Assembly (NCBI GenBank): GCA_026214975.1
Contig: CM047815.1
Location: forward strand, 80,806,800 to 80,870,799
Direction of reading: 5' to 3'
Source: Gentiana macrophylla
Taxonomy: Eukaryota > Streptophyta > Magnoliopsida > Gentianales > Gentianaceae
DNA: 64,000 nt
The position numbers and the translations under genes were made by a program. Below, piece by piece: positions 1 through 11,477 of this stretch. The notes under the pieces are model-generated. The model was not told the DNA's origin. It did no database searches and saw only the letters and a list, made by a program, of their open reading frames with translations. The stretch's first letter is position 1. Every line of letters begins with the position of its first letter.

Positions 1-800
1 AACATTTGTCTTTTTTTTTTTTTGAGGGGTTACTGATTAATTTTGAGAACGGTAGATTCGTCAAATTAGGTTTCCTAATTATTTCACTTTATTAAGCTGA
101 ATTTCTATATATAATTAAACATATTTAAACAATATATATTTTAAGGACTTACTGATTAATTTATTCTATTTTTTGGAAAGTAACAACGGAGTAGTAGAAG
201 AATTTTTTTTAACGGAAACGAAATGTTTTATACACACCCTTTATGTCCCTAACGGTGCTCAAAGCTTGGTTACTTGTCATGTTATACCCTGGTAGTGAGC
301 ACTAGGGAGATATCTTGTTGGTGGAGTAGTAGAAGAATTTAATTTTGTAAATTTTATAGATCGAGATCTTTTTCATATAATGAAAAATAAAATATATATG
401 ACATATTTTAAATTTGTAAAAGCTTTTGACCAGGTCTTATCCCAAAATAAGAGTCCGACTTTGCATAACCCGGGCTGAACTTCAGATTAGTTGGGCAAGT
501 TGGTTCCGGATACCGGAGACTTTGAGAAAAAAAAAAAATACTAAAATTATACGTAGTAAACATTTTCCTTAAAAAAGAACAATAAACGTGATCCTAGTAA
601 TCAATAACTAAAAGATAACAATAAGAAAACATATAATAATACGGTCACAAATCCACAACAACGTCCATTTTTTTCATTATGATTATTCACTAAATCCATT
701 CATTTAACGAACAACTTAATGACACTGTTAGGTATATCCTTCACAACAAAGTCATTTTCTATGTAATAATCATATTAAAACCATTAAATCATATACAATA
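1..800. other. AT-rich stretch, no gene seen
   Basis: No coding, RNA or element structure could be supported here. An 18-base direct repeat beginning GGAGTAGTAGAAG occurs at 188-205 and 323-340. This is the left flank of the Copia-A element, and I see no partner for the LINE sequence that lies on that element's right side. Confidence 0.6.
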
Positions 801-1108
801 TATTAGACAAGGTGATCAATCAAGTGTTAAGAAGGTGATCAAATGCTCAATGAAACAATCTATCAAACACCTTCTCTATGGCTATGAGACGGATAGTTAT
901 GCAAGTTGTTGTAACTTAATTCTAGTCAAAAGACATTGCTATATATGGTAGACTAGAGTGTACAAGGAGGTTAACTTGATTAATTCTCCAATTTAGCAAA
1001 ATAGTAGTTGATTACATTTCTACTACATCTTCTTCATAAACAATTCTTCATTAATGAAAGTTTCTAGTTTTTCTGCGTTCCTATTCTTTTCTTGTGTTTG
1101 TTTTTACA
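801..1108 (+). repeat. 5' LTR of Copia-A
   Basis: This is a direct repeat of 46746-47073. The two copies share long blocks from the GATCAAATGCTCAATG block through CAATTTAGCAAAATAGTAG to GTTTGTTTTTACA. A tRNA primer site follows at 1118. The left edge is TATT in both copies rather than the usual TG, and I found no clean target duplication, so the ends are good to a few bases only. The downstream Copia gag-pol fixes the plus orientation. Confidence 0.85.
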
Positions 1109-1117
1109 AAATCCTTA

Positions 1118-1130
1118 TGGTATTAGAGAA
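1118..1130 (+). promoter_or_regulatory. Primer binding site, Copia-A (initiator Met tRNA type)
   Basis: TGGTATTAGAGAA lies 9 bases past the LTR end. The plant Copia consensus is TGGTATCAGAGC, complementary to the 3' end of initiator tRNA-Met. Minus-strand DNA synthesis would be primed here. Confidence 0.75.
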
Positions 1131-1294
1131 ATGACGAGTTGCTTCTTAGCGTGAATCTCTGGAAATTCCTTTTCTGATCTTGGGGGAGCTGTTTTTTGCT
1201 GTTCTGCTTGGTTCATGTCGTTGTTCTTGATCAGTTTCTTTGTTCTGTTTGTTTCTTGTTGCTGTTCTTCAAAAAATTTTTTTTTTGAAGAGTC

Positions 1295-2245
1295 ATGGAG
1301 AATCAAGGCATCTTACTTGGGAGTCAGTTTTATCTACATCCCGATGAGAATCCTACGCTGGTTTTAGTTCAACCTCAGATGAAGAACAAGAATTACCATC
1401 CATGGAGTTATTCCATGAAGATGGGCTTTGATTACCAAGAACAAGATTGGGTTCATTGATGGTTCGATACTCAAGCTTCCTGTAACTTCTACAGATTTCC
1501 AGGTTTTGCTTCAATGTGACACTTTTGTCAAGACTTGGATTCTAAATTCTGTAATGCCAAATATTGCTCAAAGTGTAATGTATAAGGAGACTGCTAGAGA
1601 AGTTTGGCAAGATTTGCAATCTAGATTTTCTAGATTAGATGTTTTTAGTTTGGGGGACTTGTTGGATCAAGTTCATGCTATGAAACAGGAGATTCAGATG
1701 TTACTACCTATTTCACAAAACTAAAAGGCCTATAGGATGAAAATGCAATCATGAAGCCTGATCTAGTCTGTTCTTGTACCCCTAGGTGCACTTGTGATGT
1801 AATCAAGACCTTTACAGGTTATGCAGAAACTAAAAAGGTTGTAAAATTCTTGAGAGGCTTGAATAATGAATTTTCTCAGGTTTGGACACAAGCTCAGTTA
1901 ATTGTCCCTGTACCTAGCTTGGAAACTGTGTTTGATATGGCCTTAAAATTGGAAGATCAAAGGGATACTGTGAATAAGTATCCAGAGGCTACAATTTTGT
2001 ATAATAGGGCTTTTAAAAACAATAATACTGGTTCTGTATTTGCTTCAAATCCAAAAAGTTCAGGGTTTCAACATAATTTTGATAAATCAATAAGTGGCAA
2101 CAATACAAGTTTCAAGAAAAATACAGGGGTTAATCAAACTGGTAAAAACATACAGTGCACTTTCTATGGTTACACAGGACATACTGTGGACAAGTGCTAT
2201 AAGAAGCATGGTTTTCCACCTAGTTGGAAACAAGAAGTAAAGTGA
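1295..2245 (+). pseudogene. gag: Copia-A gag (frameshifted)
   Basis: This is the nucleocapsid/capsid precursor that packages the element RNA in cytoplasmic particles. The ATG at 1295 opens a frame with the typical plant Copia gag start (FYLHPDENP, then NYHPWSYSMKM). A one-base shift near 1424 moves it to the frame read at 1428-1724 (KNKIGFIDGSI, VWQDLQSRF). A second break near 1724-1750 precedes 1751-2245. The nucleocapsid zinc knuckle is near 2155-2205, but its second cysteine is tyrosine (CTFYGYTGHTVDKC), so zinc binding is probably lost. Protease follows directly. Some breaks could be consensus error. Confidence 0.85.
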
Positions 2246-2571
2246 ATATGGCAGAAGTTGTGTCAGAGGATCAATGTGGCAATCCTGAAGGTTCAATGAT
2301 TTCTAGTCAAGATTCAGATAGTTTCAACTTGAGTAAAGCTCAATATCAGAAATTAATGAAGCTATTGGATACTCAAAAGGTGGACTCTTATGATCATATG
2401 GCCAATCAAGCTACAGTTTTGACCAGCAACTTTGTTCCTACTGCAGATGTGTCAGGTTTGTCTAGTTCTATCAGGTCTTTATCATGGATAATAGATTCTG
2501 GTGCAACAGATCATATTGTAAATGATAAAGCTTGTATGCAATCTTCTAAGCCTCGTCTCAGAACATGTTAG
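2246..2571 (+). pseudogene. PR: Copia-A protease
   Basis: This is the aspartic protease segment of the polyprotein, which would release gag and pol products. The frame overlaps the end of gag. The active-site signature WIIDSGATDHIV starts at 2485, with the catalytic Asp in DSGA. A stop after RLRTC at about 2571 truncates the domain, and the sequence up to the integrase start at 2858 is out of frame. Upstream of the active site is a Ser/Gln-rich linker typical of the gag-protease junction. Confidence 0.8.
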
Positions 2572-2857
2572 TTGGTTTACCCAAGGTACTAGTGTGTCGT
2601 CCACACACATTAGTAGTGTATGTAAAAATGACAAGTTAGTTCTTACCAATGTATTATGCATGCATTTTTAACTTTAACTTGATATCAATGGCCAAACTAA
2701 CAACTAATCCTTCTTTATCTATTTTGTTTAATCATGATTCTTGTCTCATACAGGACAAGAAACTTGGGATACTGATTGGATCAGCTAAGAAATCCAATGT
2801 CTTGTATGTGCTATGTATAGATTAGAAGCTGGCACACACTAACAATGTTGTCATAAT

Positions 2858-4059
2858 GTGTCCTTGCTAGAAGATAGATCTACAATCACAAAAGAACAAG
2901 TTTGGCACTACAGACTTGGTCATTTGTCAAATAAAAGACTTTTAGATTTGAATTGTATTGATTCATCTTGTAAACATGATTTTGGTGTTTGTCATATTTG
3001 TCAATTTGCTAAACAAAAGAGAAATCATGTTCCTTTGTGTCAATCTTCTGTGCAAAGTATTTTTGATCTTGTTCAATTTGATATATGAGGGCCCTATAGT
3101 CAACAGACTGTCCATGGTCATTCATATTTCTTAACAGTAGTGGATGATTTTTCCAGATACTTGGATTTTTCTGTTAAAACACAAGTCAGGAGTCAGACAA
3201 TTAGTTCAGTCTTTTATTCTATTTGTTCTTGTTCAGTTTGGAAAGAATGTCAAGATAGTAAGGTCTGATAATGGTCCTGAGTTTCATATGCCTGATTATT
3301 ATGTAGAAAGAGGTGTCATACACCAAACATCTTATGTGGACACCCCACAACAAAATGGTATAGTAGAAAGAAAACATCAGCACATCCTGAATGCTGCTAG
3401 AGCTCTAAAATTTCAATCCAATTTACCCCTCTCCTATTGGGCTACTGTGTTTTGCATGTCAAATTCTTGATTAATATCACTCCATCCCCAGTTATTAAAC
3501 TTAACACACCTTATTTCTTGTTGTATGGCAAGAAATTTGATTATGCTGACTTGAAAGTTTTTGGTTCCCTTGTGTATGCTTGTACACCTACACACAATAG
3601 ATCAAAGTTTGACCCTAAGGCTAGACAGTGTGTGTATCTTGGGGTGTCTAAATTCACCAAAGGACACATTCTGCTAGATAAACAAACTAGGGACATCTTT
3701 GTATCTAGGGATGTGCAATTCTATGAACATATTTTCCTTTACACATTAGACAAAAAGGTACAGAAGGAGCATTTGTTCCATTACCAGTGCCATATGATGC
3801 ATCATCAGATGAGTTTGTTCAGATTCCTCAAAGCATGGATACAACATCTACTACAATGACAACAAACAACCATCCACCAGTGGTACAATCTGATACAAGA
3901 TGATCCACAAGACAAAGACATGTTCCTTCCTATCTTAAGGAATATGTCATTCCTACCAGAAGTTCATCACATCAGATTAATAATGTTGTTTCATACCAGA
4001 ATCTTACCAATGCATATAAGAAGTTTGTATGCCTCACAGATCATACTCAAGAACCTTAG
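2858..4059 (+). pseudogene. INT: Copia-A integrase and start of the RT linker, interrupted by the Athila insertion
   Basis: Integrase would insert the element cDNA into host DNA. The GAG-pre-integrase zinc region is visible (WHYRLGHLSNKR, then CHICQFAKQKR) at 2858-3088. The core shows VVDDFSRY, RSDNGPEF and VERKHQHIL, which gives all three DDE residues. Frameshifts occur near 3088, 3165 and 3465. The C-terminal part (VFGSLVYACTP, PKARQCVYLG, SRDVQFYE) runs to 3859, and the linker continues to the Athila target site at 4060-4064. The continuation is at 27893, after 23.8 kb of inserted DNA. Confidence 0.88.
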
Positions 4060-4064
4060 ACATA
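4060..4064 (+). repeat. Target-site duplication ACATA, left copy, Athila insertion
   Basis: ACATA lies directly before the LTR start TGATGGG and again at 27888-27892, directly after the 3' LTR end CTCAATCA. The Copia-A frame reads through when one copy is used. Five bases is the usual Ty3/Gypsy duplication. Confidence 0.93.
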
Positions 4065-4404
4065 TGATGGGAGTCAACTTTACATGATTCCGGTGCATTT
4101 TCTACTCCCGTTTACCACACGTTTAGCATGTTTTCGGGTGGTTTAGACCGATTTCGGGGTAATATCGTGAGTTTATGGCACGGGGAGTAAATACCACTTT
4201 GATGGCTTATTACTCCCTTTTTGTTGATATTAACCCTATTCCCGAGCACTTTTACCCTCCGGAATTGTTTGGATGTTTTGGTCGTTCATGATGTTGTAGG
4301 GTATTAGTGTTTTGGGGACCCGGAAGGTGATGATTCATGGTGAGAAGCATGATCGAGGCAATATGTGTGATCAAAAGGGAGAAAAGATGAAGTTTTGGAA
4401 CAAA

Positions 4405-4670
4405 TGGGGTTCAAACGCGCGTTTGAACCTCCCAAACGGGCGTTTCAATAGCACAATCTTGAACAGATTTCACCGCCCCAAACGCGCTTCAAACCGCCTC
4501 TAAACGCACGTTTCAAGTCCTCTAAATGCACGTTCCAAACTGCCCCAAATGCGCGTTTCAGTTGAAGAACAAGCAAGACCTACCCAGAAGTGAAGCGAAA
4601 TGCACGTTTGCCTTATACGAAACGCGCGTTTGACAAAGTTAAACGCCGGTTACAAACATCTAAACGTGCG
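4405..4670. repeat. Palindrome cluster upstream of the Athila LTR promoter
   Basis: There are about ten degenerate copies of AAACGCGCGTTT and half-sites (AAACGGGCGTTT, AAACGTGCG, AAATGCGCGTTT) in 265 bp. The same arrangement is in the 3' LTR (26575-26845) and in the internal region (23587-23790). CGCG cores resemble CAMTA-type sites, but the function is an inference. Confidence 0.8.
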
Positions 4671-4704
4671 CTTGAAGACCAAAATTTGCAGATTTTTTCC
4701 CACC

Positions 4705-4713
4705 TATAAAATA
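4705..4713 (+). promoter_or_regulatory. Athila LTR TATA box
   Basis: TATAAAATA followed by CCCC lies 35 bases after the palindrome cluster. The 3' LTR has TATAAATAC at 26875. Its position is right for the U3/R boundary, so transcription would start about 30 bases downstream. Confidence 0.75.
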
Positions 4714-5831
4714 CCCCTTGAACCATTTCTTGAAGATATTCATTCTCTTAGCAAACCCTACTTCTTTTAGCTCGAATTTTGTAATAGCTTAGAAGACATA
4801 CTCTTAGCTTAAATTAGTATAATCTTAGCTTTCCATTTCCTTGCTCATATTTCTACTCTGAACACTAAGTCACCATCTTTTATTTAGTTCTTCAAAGTGT
4901 ACTTTTTGGATCTCAAATTCAAAATTCTCATTTCTATGGTATATTTCTTCTCTTTCTCTTATTATGTCTTTAATTTACTGTTTCTTTTATGTGTTAACTA
5001 GTATAATGAGTAGCTAATCCCTTTTCATAGTCGAATCATGTGAAATTTAGTGAAATCACCCTTTGGGTGATGAAATTGGGAGTGGGTAGTGCTTTTTATT
5101 GTTTAATCATACTTGTTTCACGTCTTAGAACTTATTATAACATCGCTAGATTAGATTGATCACCTAATTTAGTAATCTCACATACCAACCTTATATATGT
5201 ATTTTGCGGGGAGGTATGGGAAAAGGGGTTCTAAGATCACGGCGTAGACTCGGCTTAGTTGTTAAGCCGGAGCCCAATACGAGGTTACTCGTTTTAACGT
5301 TTAAGCGGCTCTAGTGCATAACATGTCTTGCTAGTGAATCTTCTTTAGGGAAGGGTAGTTAACATGGCATAAGGTGTTAGGAGAGAGTTGTTCAGACCTT
5401 AGCACTAGAATTAGGAGTACGTACCCGTGAAATTAATTACGAGAGTTCATTTGTTATAATGCACACTCCCGGTTTTGTCTACCCTTAGGGTTGAAACGAG
5501 CTACTTTGATCATGGTTCGGCTAAGCTCCTTAGTATAACATTAAAAACCGAGTAGTTAATCTTCTTTCTTTCTTTTCTAGCTTTAGACTCGTTAGTAAGA
5601 ATCACCTTAGTGTCGTTGTAGTATACAAACACTTTAAAAAGATTGATCACCTAGATTGAGTAACACGTTCGCTTTGGTACTCACAAACACTTTTCCTTTG
5701 GGTTCGACCTCGTACTCCTGTAGCTACGCTAGCAATCGACCCGGTATACTGCCGGTTAGAGAGTTAGTTTGCCCACGGTTTCGAGTCTTCATAAATTATT
5801 TTTGTTGGGGTAAATTTTAGCTCAATCAAAA

Positions 5832-5849
5832 TGGCGCCGTTGCCGGGGA
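5832..5849 (+). promoter_or_regulatory. Primer binding site, Athila (tRNA-Asp type)
   Basis: TGGCGCCGTTGCCGGGGA begins three bases past the LTR. It is complementary to the 3' end of plant tRNA-Asp(GTC), the primer used by Athila elements, and this assigns the lineage together with the gag-pol motifs. Confidence 0.93.
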
Positions 5850-5942
5850 ATTGTGTGCTATTTGTGATATCTTGCAAGTGAACCGAAGGCTTGGGCCTAT
5901 GTTTTATTTTACTATTTTCTTGTTGTTTGCTTTTTATAGTGC

Positions 5943-8335
5943 ATGACCCGGAGATCTCAGACACCACTCGAGCCATACATAGACGGGATTGAGGCTTAGG
6001 CGAGGCGTAGAAATAGTCAAAGAAGAAGAGGTTATCGAGTAGAGGAGTCAATTCCGGTCTTTGAAGAGAGTAGTTTGGGTGAGTTGAGAGAAGGATCCGG
6101 TATGGCACAAGACGGTGAACAAGGCTTTGAAGGATATTTGGGGGACAATAATGGGGTCCCGAATCAAAACCCGCCTTTTGTCAACAACAATGCACAAGGA
6201 GGTGGGAATGGACAAGGAAACAACTTTGGGAATGTGAATGGGCAAATTTCACATCATGGTCAACATGAGGCCCAAGAGAATCAAATGGATCCCCTTGTTA
6301 TGCAGCAGTTCAATGCATGGATGTTGAATCAATTTCAACAGAACCAAAATCAAGCTCACAATCAAGGTGCAAACGCAATGCCCAATTGGTTTAACGGTCA
6401 GCAAGAGCAAAATCAAAGCGGCTTAACTTGTAGGGACTTCGTCATTGCTCCCACGGCAACCATGGGGCATAGCCCAATTCAAATGCCACCGGTAGCCACC
6501 AATAATTTGTAACTGAATAGAAATATCATACATTTGTTGGGAGACAATGCTATATTCAAGGGAACCGCCATGGAAAATCCTCACTTGTTCATTGATCACT
6601 TTCTCCAAATAGTCAACTCAACAAAGATCAATGGGGTGAGTGATGAAGTGCTCAAACTTATGCTTTTCCCGTTCACCTTGAAAGAGCAAGCTAAGCAGTG
6701 GTATGATTCGTTGCCTAATGATTCTTTACACACATGGGAGGATGTGATTAAAAATTTTCTACTCAAGTACTATCCCCCATCGAAGACCATGGATATGAAA
6801 GAGGCCATCATGTCGTTCAACGCTTATGAAGGAGAAGAGCTACATGAGTCATAGGACCGGTTTAAGGCTTTGTTGAGAGAGTTCCCGGGGCATGGGTTGA
6901 GATCTTATGAGGTGGTTTATGCATTCTTCCGGGGTTTGGATCAAGTTCATCAAAGTACCTTGCATGCTTCGTGCAATGGAGATATTATGAGTATGGGTGC
7001 CCGAAGTAGCAATGAACCAAATAGAGAAAATTTTTGAAACCTCGAGGCAATATATATCGTCAAGTAGAAAGGGGACAAGAAGTAAGAAGCCCGGTTTGCT
7101 TGAAGTGAAAGAAATTGAGGCAAGTGATCAATAAAAAAATGCCCAAGTACAAGCTATGGAACAACAATTGGGGAGATTGCAAAAGGAGAATGAGAGTGCT
7201 AGACTTTGCCAAATTTGTAGTGGATCACACTCGGCAAAGGATTGTAGGATGAAGACCAAGGCTCAAAATATGGCTTATCCACAATCCTCAAATCAAGGAC
7301 AAACTAGCACTCTACCTCAAGACAATATAAATGAGTTGGCAAAGCGGATGATGAATATTTGTTCGATGGAGCAATGGAATGCGGGGCCTCAATATCAAAA
7401 TCAGTTGCAAAGCACCTATCAAGGCCAATATATGGGAGATCAACAAAGTGGGTCACCGTATGAAGAACCTCAAGATGTAATATTGTAGGACAAGGTCAAG
7501 GAGGGAATTATGGACATCAAGGTGATGGTTCTTGGAGGAATAACAACAATCAAGGTTGGAACCGAAATCAAAACCAAGGCCAAAACCAAGGCTATAGACA
7601 AAGCCAAAATCAAGGTCAATCTTCTCAAGGGCAATTTTATCAACCTCCACACCAAAGGCAACATCAAGGAGGATATAATCAACAAGGCTCTAGCACTTAT
7701 CAAAGCCCTCCACCTTTGGTTCCTATACCTCAAAAGAGTACAACCGATGTCATATTGGAGCAAATGAACAAAAACTTTGCGGAGATAAAAAAGGACATGG
7801 TTGAGATGAACTTCAAACATGGGTCCACCATTAAAAATCTTGAGACTCAATTTGGGCAAGTGGTGGAACATGTGCAATTGAAGGGCGGTCTACCAAGTAA
7901 CACCGAAAAGAATCCAAGAAATGTAAGCGCCATTATGACTCGAAGTGGCAAACTGTTAAGGACAAGTGGTGAAAAGAAAGTCCTATAGGAAGACAAAGCT
8001 AGAAGAGTTCCTATTGATACTGAGGTGGAAGCCATGGATGGCGATATTGACGAGATTGAAGATGATGAAGACCATGAAGAGTATGTCAAGAAAAAGGAAG
8101 TTGAGAGGAAAGAAGCGCAAGCTAGGGGAAACTATGTGGTTATTGATGTGAAAGAGGAGGAACCAACTAGAAGAGAAGGGAAAGAGACAATGAAAGAGCC
8201 GTTTTCCCCACGCGCCAAAGGTAAGAAATGTATAATTCCTCCTCCTCCTAAAGATTTCGATTTGAGCACTCTCCCTTTCCCCCTAAGAATCATAGACAAA
8301 GTTGCTTGAATAAAGCACAAACCCGATTTGTTGAG
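5943..8335 (+). pseudogene. gag: Athila gag (several in-frame stops)
   Basis: This is the capsid/nucleocapsid precursor. The ATG at 5943 opens MTRRSQTPLEP and meets a TAG at about 5997 in an otherwise continuous basic N-terminus. A Gln/Asn-rich linker follows (6280-6410). The retrotransposon gag domain is at about 6534-6960 (FIDHFLQIVNSTK, LKEQAKQWYDSLP, FLLKYYPPSKT). The Athila-type zinc knuckle CQICSGSHSAKDC is at 7207-7245. Downstream are low-complexity Asn/Gln/Tyr repeats and the marker MTRSGK (about 7936). The C-terminal acidic/basic region ends in PFPLRIIDKVA near 8308. Stops near 6510, 6852, 7037, 7486 and 7986 break it. Confidence 0.9.
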
Positions 8336-8987
8336 ATTTTATGAAAAATTGACTTGACAATTCCTTTTCTTGAAGCACTTGCAAACATGCCCTCTTATTG
8401 TATGTTCTTAAAGGGATTTCTAACTAACAAGAGTAAAATGCAAGAGGTTGTTTGTCTAAGTGAAGAGTGTTCCGCTATTTTTGATGCTAAATCTAGAATT
8501 CCCCCGAAGATTAGAGACAAGGGTAGTTTTAAAATTCCTATTACTATTGGTACGACTCATTTTCCTAGTGTTTTATGCGATTTGGGAGCTAGCGTTAGCT
8601 TAATGCCCCGTGCTATATATGAAACCTTAATCTAGGAGAGTTGGAGCCAACGGGGATGACCCTTCAAATGGCGGATAGATCTATTAGGGAGCCTATGGGA
8701 GTCATAGAGGATGTCATTGTTAAAGTGGATAAGTTTGCCTTCCCGGTAGATTTCGTGATACTAGATATGGAGATGGACTCCAAAACACCTTTGTTGTTAG
8801 GACGTCCCTTTTTAAACACCGGAAGGACTTTGATAGATGTTGCGAGCGGAGAGCTTATTTTGAAAATTGGTGAGGAAAAAGTCACTATAAATGTTTACAA
8901 GGCCATGAAACACCCTAAGGAAAGCAGCGAATACTGTTTTTCTATTGATGCTGTATATTATTGCGTTATGGAACATGTTAACATGTA
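8336..8987 (+). pseudogene. PR: Athila protease
   Basis: This is the aspartic protease of the gag-pol precursor. The usual N-terminal block is present (ALANMPSYCMFLKGFLTNK, then CSAIFDAK). The active site is CDLGASVSLMP near 8575-8610, where Athila proteases use DLGAS in place of DSGA. The flap and C-terminal half read VDFVILDMEMD and LLLGRPFLNTGRTLID, then FNV-like INVYKAMKHP. A frame break sits at 8635-8641 and a stop at 8985. Confidence 0.9.
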
Positions 8988-9015
8988 GGAATATAAGGAT
9001 AAGCTTGATGAAGGA

Positions 9016-9780
9016 GTGGCAAGAGTGAGCACGGTGCTTGATGAAGATGAAGAGTTGGAAAGAGAAGCGATGGAGCTAGAAGAGACGGATTTCATTGGTG
9101 AAAAATGGAGCAAAAAGATCGATCTTGGTCTTGAAGGAGAACTAGAGAAGCCATCAATTGAAGACCCACCAAAAGACTTGAAATTGAAGCCGCTCCCACC
9201 TAATTTGAAGTATGTTTTTCTTGAAGATAATGATTTACTTCCTTTGAATATTTCGGCTACACTAACAGCTTTGCAGGAAAAGAAGTTGGTGAAAATGCTT
9301 AAGAAGCACAAGCGTGCTTTTGGGTGGAAGATGTGTGACCTCAAGGGCATAAGTCCTACCATTTGTCAACACAAGATTATTCTAGAGGATGGAGCGAAGC
9401 CGGTAAGGCAACCTCAAAGAAGGCTTAATCCATATCTCCAAGAGGTTGTGAGGAAGGATGTAGTCACGATGTTAAAGCTTGGGATCATTTATGCCATCTC
9501 GGATAGCAAGTGGGTGAGCCCCACTCAAGTGGTACCAAAGAAGGGAGGCATGACCATTCAAATCAACGAAGAAGGTGAGGCGGTGCCTATGCGTTTGGTA
9601 AGTGGTCATAGAATTTGCATTGATTATCGAAAATTGAATGACCAAACCCGTAAAGACCATTTCCCCCTCCCTTTTATTGATCAAATGTTAGAAAGATTGA
9701 ATGGTCACGCTTATTATTGATTTCTTGATGGGTTTAGTGGGTATTAACAAATACATGTGGCCTTAGAGGACCAAGAAAAG
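9016..9780 (+). pseudogene. RT: Athila reverse transcriptase, first part
   Basis: This begins with an acidic linker and then the conserved pre-RT segment (LPPNLKYVFL, LKKHKRAFGW, CQHKIILEDGAKPVRQPQRR). RT fingers and the first catalytic region follow (SDSKWVSPTQVVPKKGG, RICIDYRKLN, HFPLPFIDQML). After a TGA at 9718 the frame gives FLDGFSGY, the block carrying the first catalytic Asp, then ALEDQEKT. An antisense solo LTR interrupts it, and RT continues at 11478 with YTCPYGTFAFRRMPFGL. Confidence 0.93.
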
Positions 9781-9785
9781 ACTAA

Positions 9786-11472
9786 CACGATGAGCTCAAT
9801 TTTCACCAAACAACTTTATTAGATACTCAGGACAACGGTGACTAAACAAGCTCTCTAACCGGCAAAGGGACCGGGTCGATTAAGTAGTAAAGCTACAGAG
9901 TCCGAGGTCGATCCCACAGAGAAGTCTATTGAGTACCAAAGTCGATCTACAAATTTAGTCTAGGCGATCAAAGGTTGATAAAGATTAACACTACATCGAC
10001 TAAAAACCATTATACTAACGAGTCTAAGGGTAGGGAGAGAGAATGTAGCCGAATCATGATCCAACAAGTTAATTTAGCCCCTCGAAAGAATCAACCGGAG
10101 TGTGCATTAATCACCAATCATACCAAAAGCGTTTCATGATTATTCATGGGTGTCGACTTCTAAAACGGTGTTACTATCTCGAACAACTCTCCTTTAACAC
10201 CCTATGCCAAAATATTCGATTCCCTTTAAGAAACCGAAAACCTTAACACGATACGCTCCAAAGCCGCTCGTGAAAACGATAACAACCTCACTTGCTGGGC
10301 TCGGGCTTAACAACTAAGCCGAGTCTACTCCGCGATTTTAGAACCCATTTCCGCGTATCCCCAAAAAATCCATCTATAGGTTTAACACGCAAAATTATCG
10401 ACTCTAGTTGTCAATCTAGCCCAAACACAATTAAAACAAGTTCTAGAACATGAATCAATCATAAAACAATCATTCAAGCACTACCCACTCCCAATTTCAT
10501 CACCCAAAGGGACAATTTCACAAGTTTTCACATGATTCAACTACAAAAGGGGCTAACTACTCATGGGGGAGAAAAACACAATCAAAACAACAAATAAACA
10601 ACATAATAAAGAAGAGAGAACAAGAAATTACCATAGAATCCAAGAATTTTGAGTTTGAAGTTGAAGAACACCACAAGACACAACAATGGAGAATTTGGGG
10701 AAAAGATGAGTTCTTAGGGGTTGGGGAAGAAATTAGAGTTGAGAAGAGAGGAATTTTTGCTACAAACTATCTAATTTTAACTATATTTAAGCTATCTAAA
10801 CTACTCCTAAAACTAGAGGGAAGAAGGAGCTAGGTTTTTGGTGGAGGAGGAGAAGAATGCTCAAAAAAATACGCAGGATTCAATGCTGAATCTGTTTTTG
10901 TAAGGTAAAATACGTGAACGAGCCGAGCTGCCTGAAGTTCGGCTCGAGTTGGCGATTCAGCTTGAACTGTCTTCGGTAAAACGACCATAAATTCTTCGTC
11001 CGAGCTCCGATTGAGATGATTCAAGATCCGTTGGAAAGCTCTTTGAATTTTCTACAACGTTTATGAAGAAGTCAGGTCCAGAAAATGCTTTATTCCTGGA
11101 TGAAACTGCAGCTGAAGTGGACTGAGCCAAGACCGAAAACTTGATTTCATTGTTTCTTCACTTCTCGGTCCATTCTTCGGCTCCGAGCATGCTTGTCATT
11201 GTAAATCATCACCTTCCGGGTCTCGAGACACCTGACCCCTGAATTCACATTCACCAAAACAAGCCATACACTATCCCGGGGGTAAAAGTGTCCGGAATAG
11301 GGCAAAATATCGATAAAAGGAGGAATTTCCCGATTAAGTATCGTTTTCATTCCACGTGCAATATTCTCATGATAAAGCCCTAAAAAAGGTCTAATCTACC
11401 CAAAAACAGGCCAAAAGAGGGATAAACGGGGGTTAAAACCACACCGAAATGGCGTGAAGTTGAATCCCATCA
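9786..11472 (-). mobile_element. Solo LTR of a related Athila-type family, antisense, inside Athila RT
   Basis: Read on the minus strand it starts TGATGGGATTCAAC and ends with GAGCTCA near 9791. It aligns loosely along its length with the Athila LTR; for example GGGTGATGAAATTGGGAG is identical to part of the 5' LTR near 5067. There is one LTR only, with no internal domain, so LTR-LTR recombination is likely. Flanking ACTAA (9781) and ACTAC (11473) match at 4 of 5 bases. The exact left edge is uncertain by about 5 bases. Confidence 0.8.
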
Positions 11473-11477
11473 ACTAC

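Larger units (their letters stand above)
4065..5828 (+). repeat. Athila 5' LTR (1764 bp)
   Basis: It starts TGATGGGAGTCAAC and ends GCTCAATCA, and is matched by 26227-27887. It carries a cluster of AAACGCGCGTTT-type palindromes (about 4405-4670) immediately upstream of a TATA box (4705), then a long untranslated R/U5 region. A 122-bp segment (5489-5610) is present here but missing from the 3' LTR, bounded by CCTTAG repeats. Confidence 0.95.

Noticed and set aside
7470..7877. Minus-strand 135-codon frame
   Set aside because: It is the antisense shadow of the low-complexity Asn/Gln region of Athila gag.
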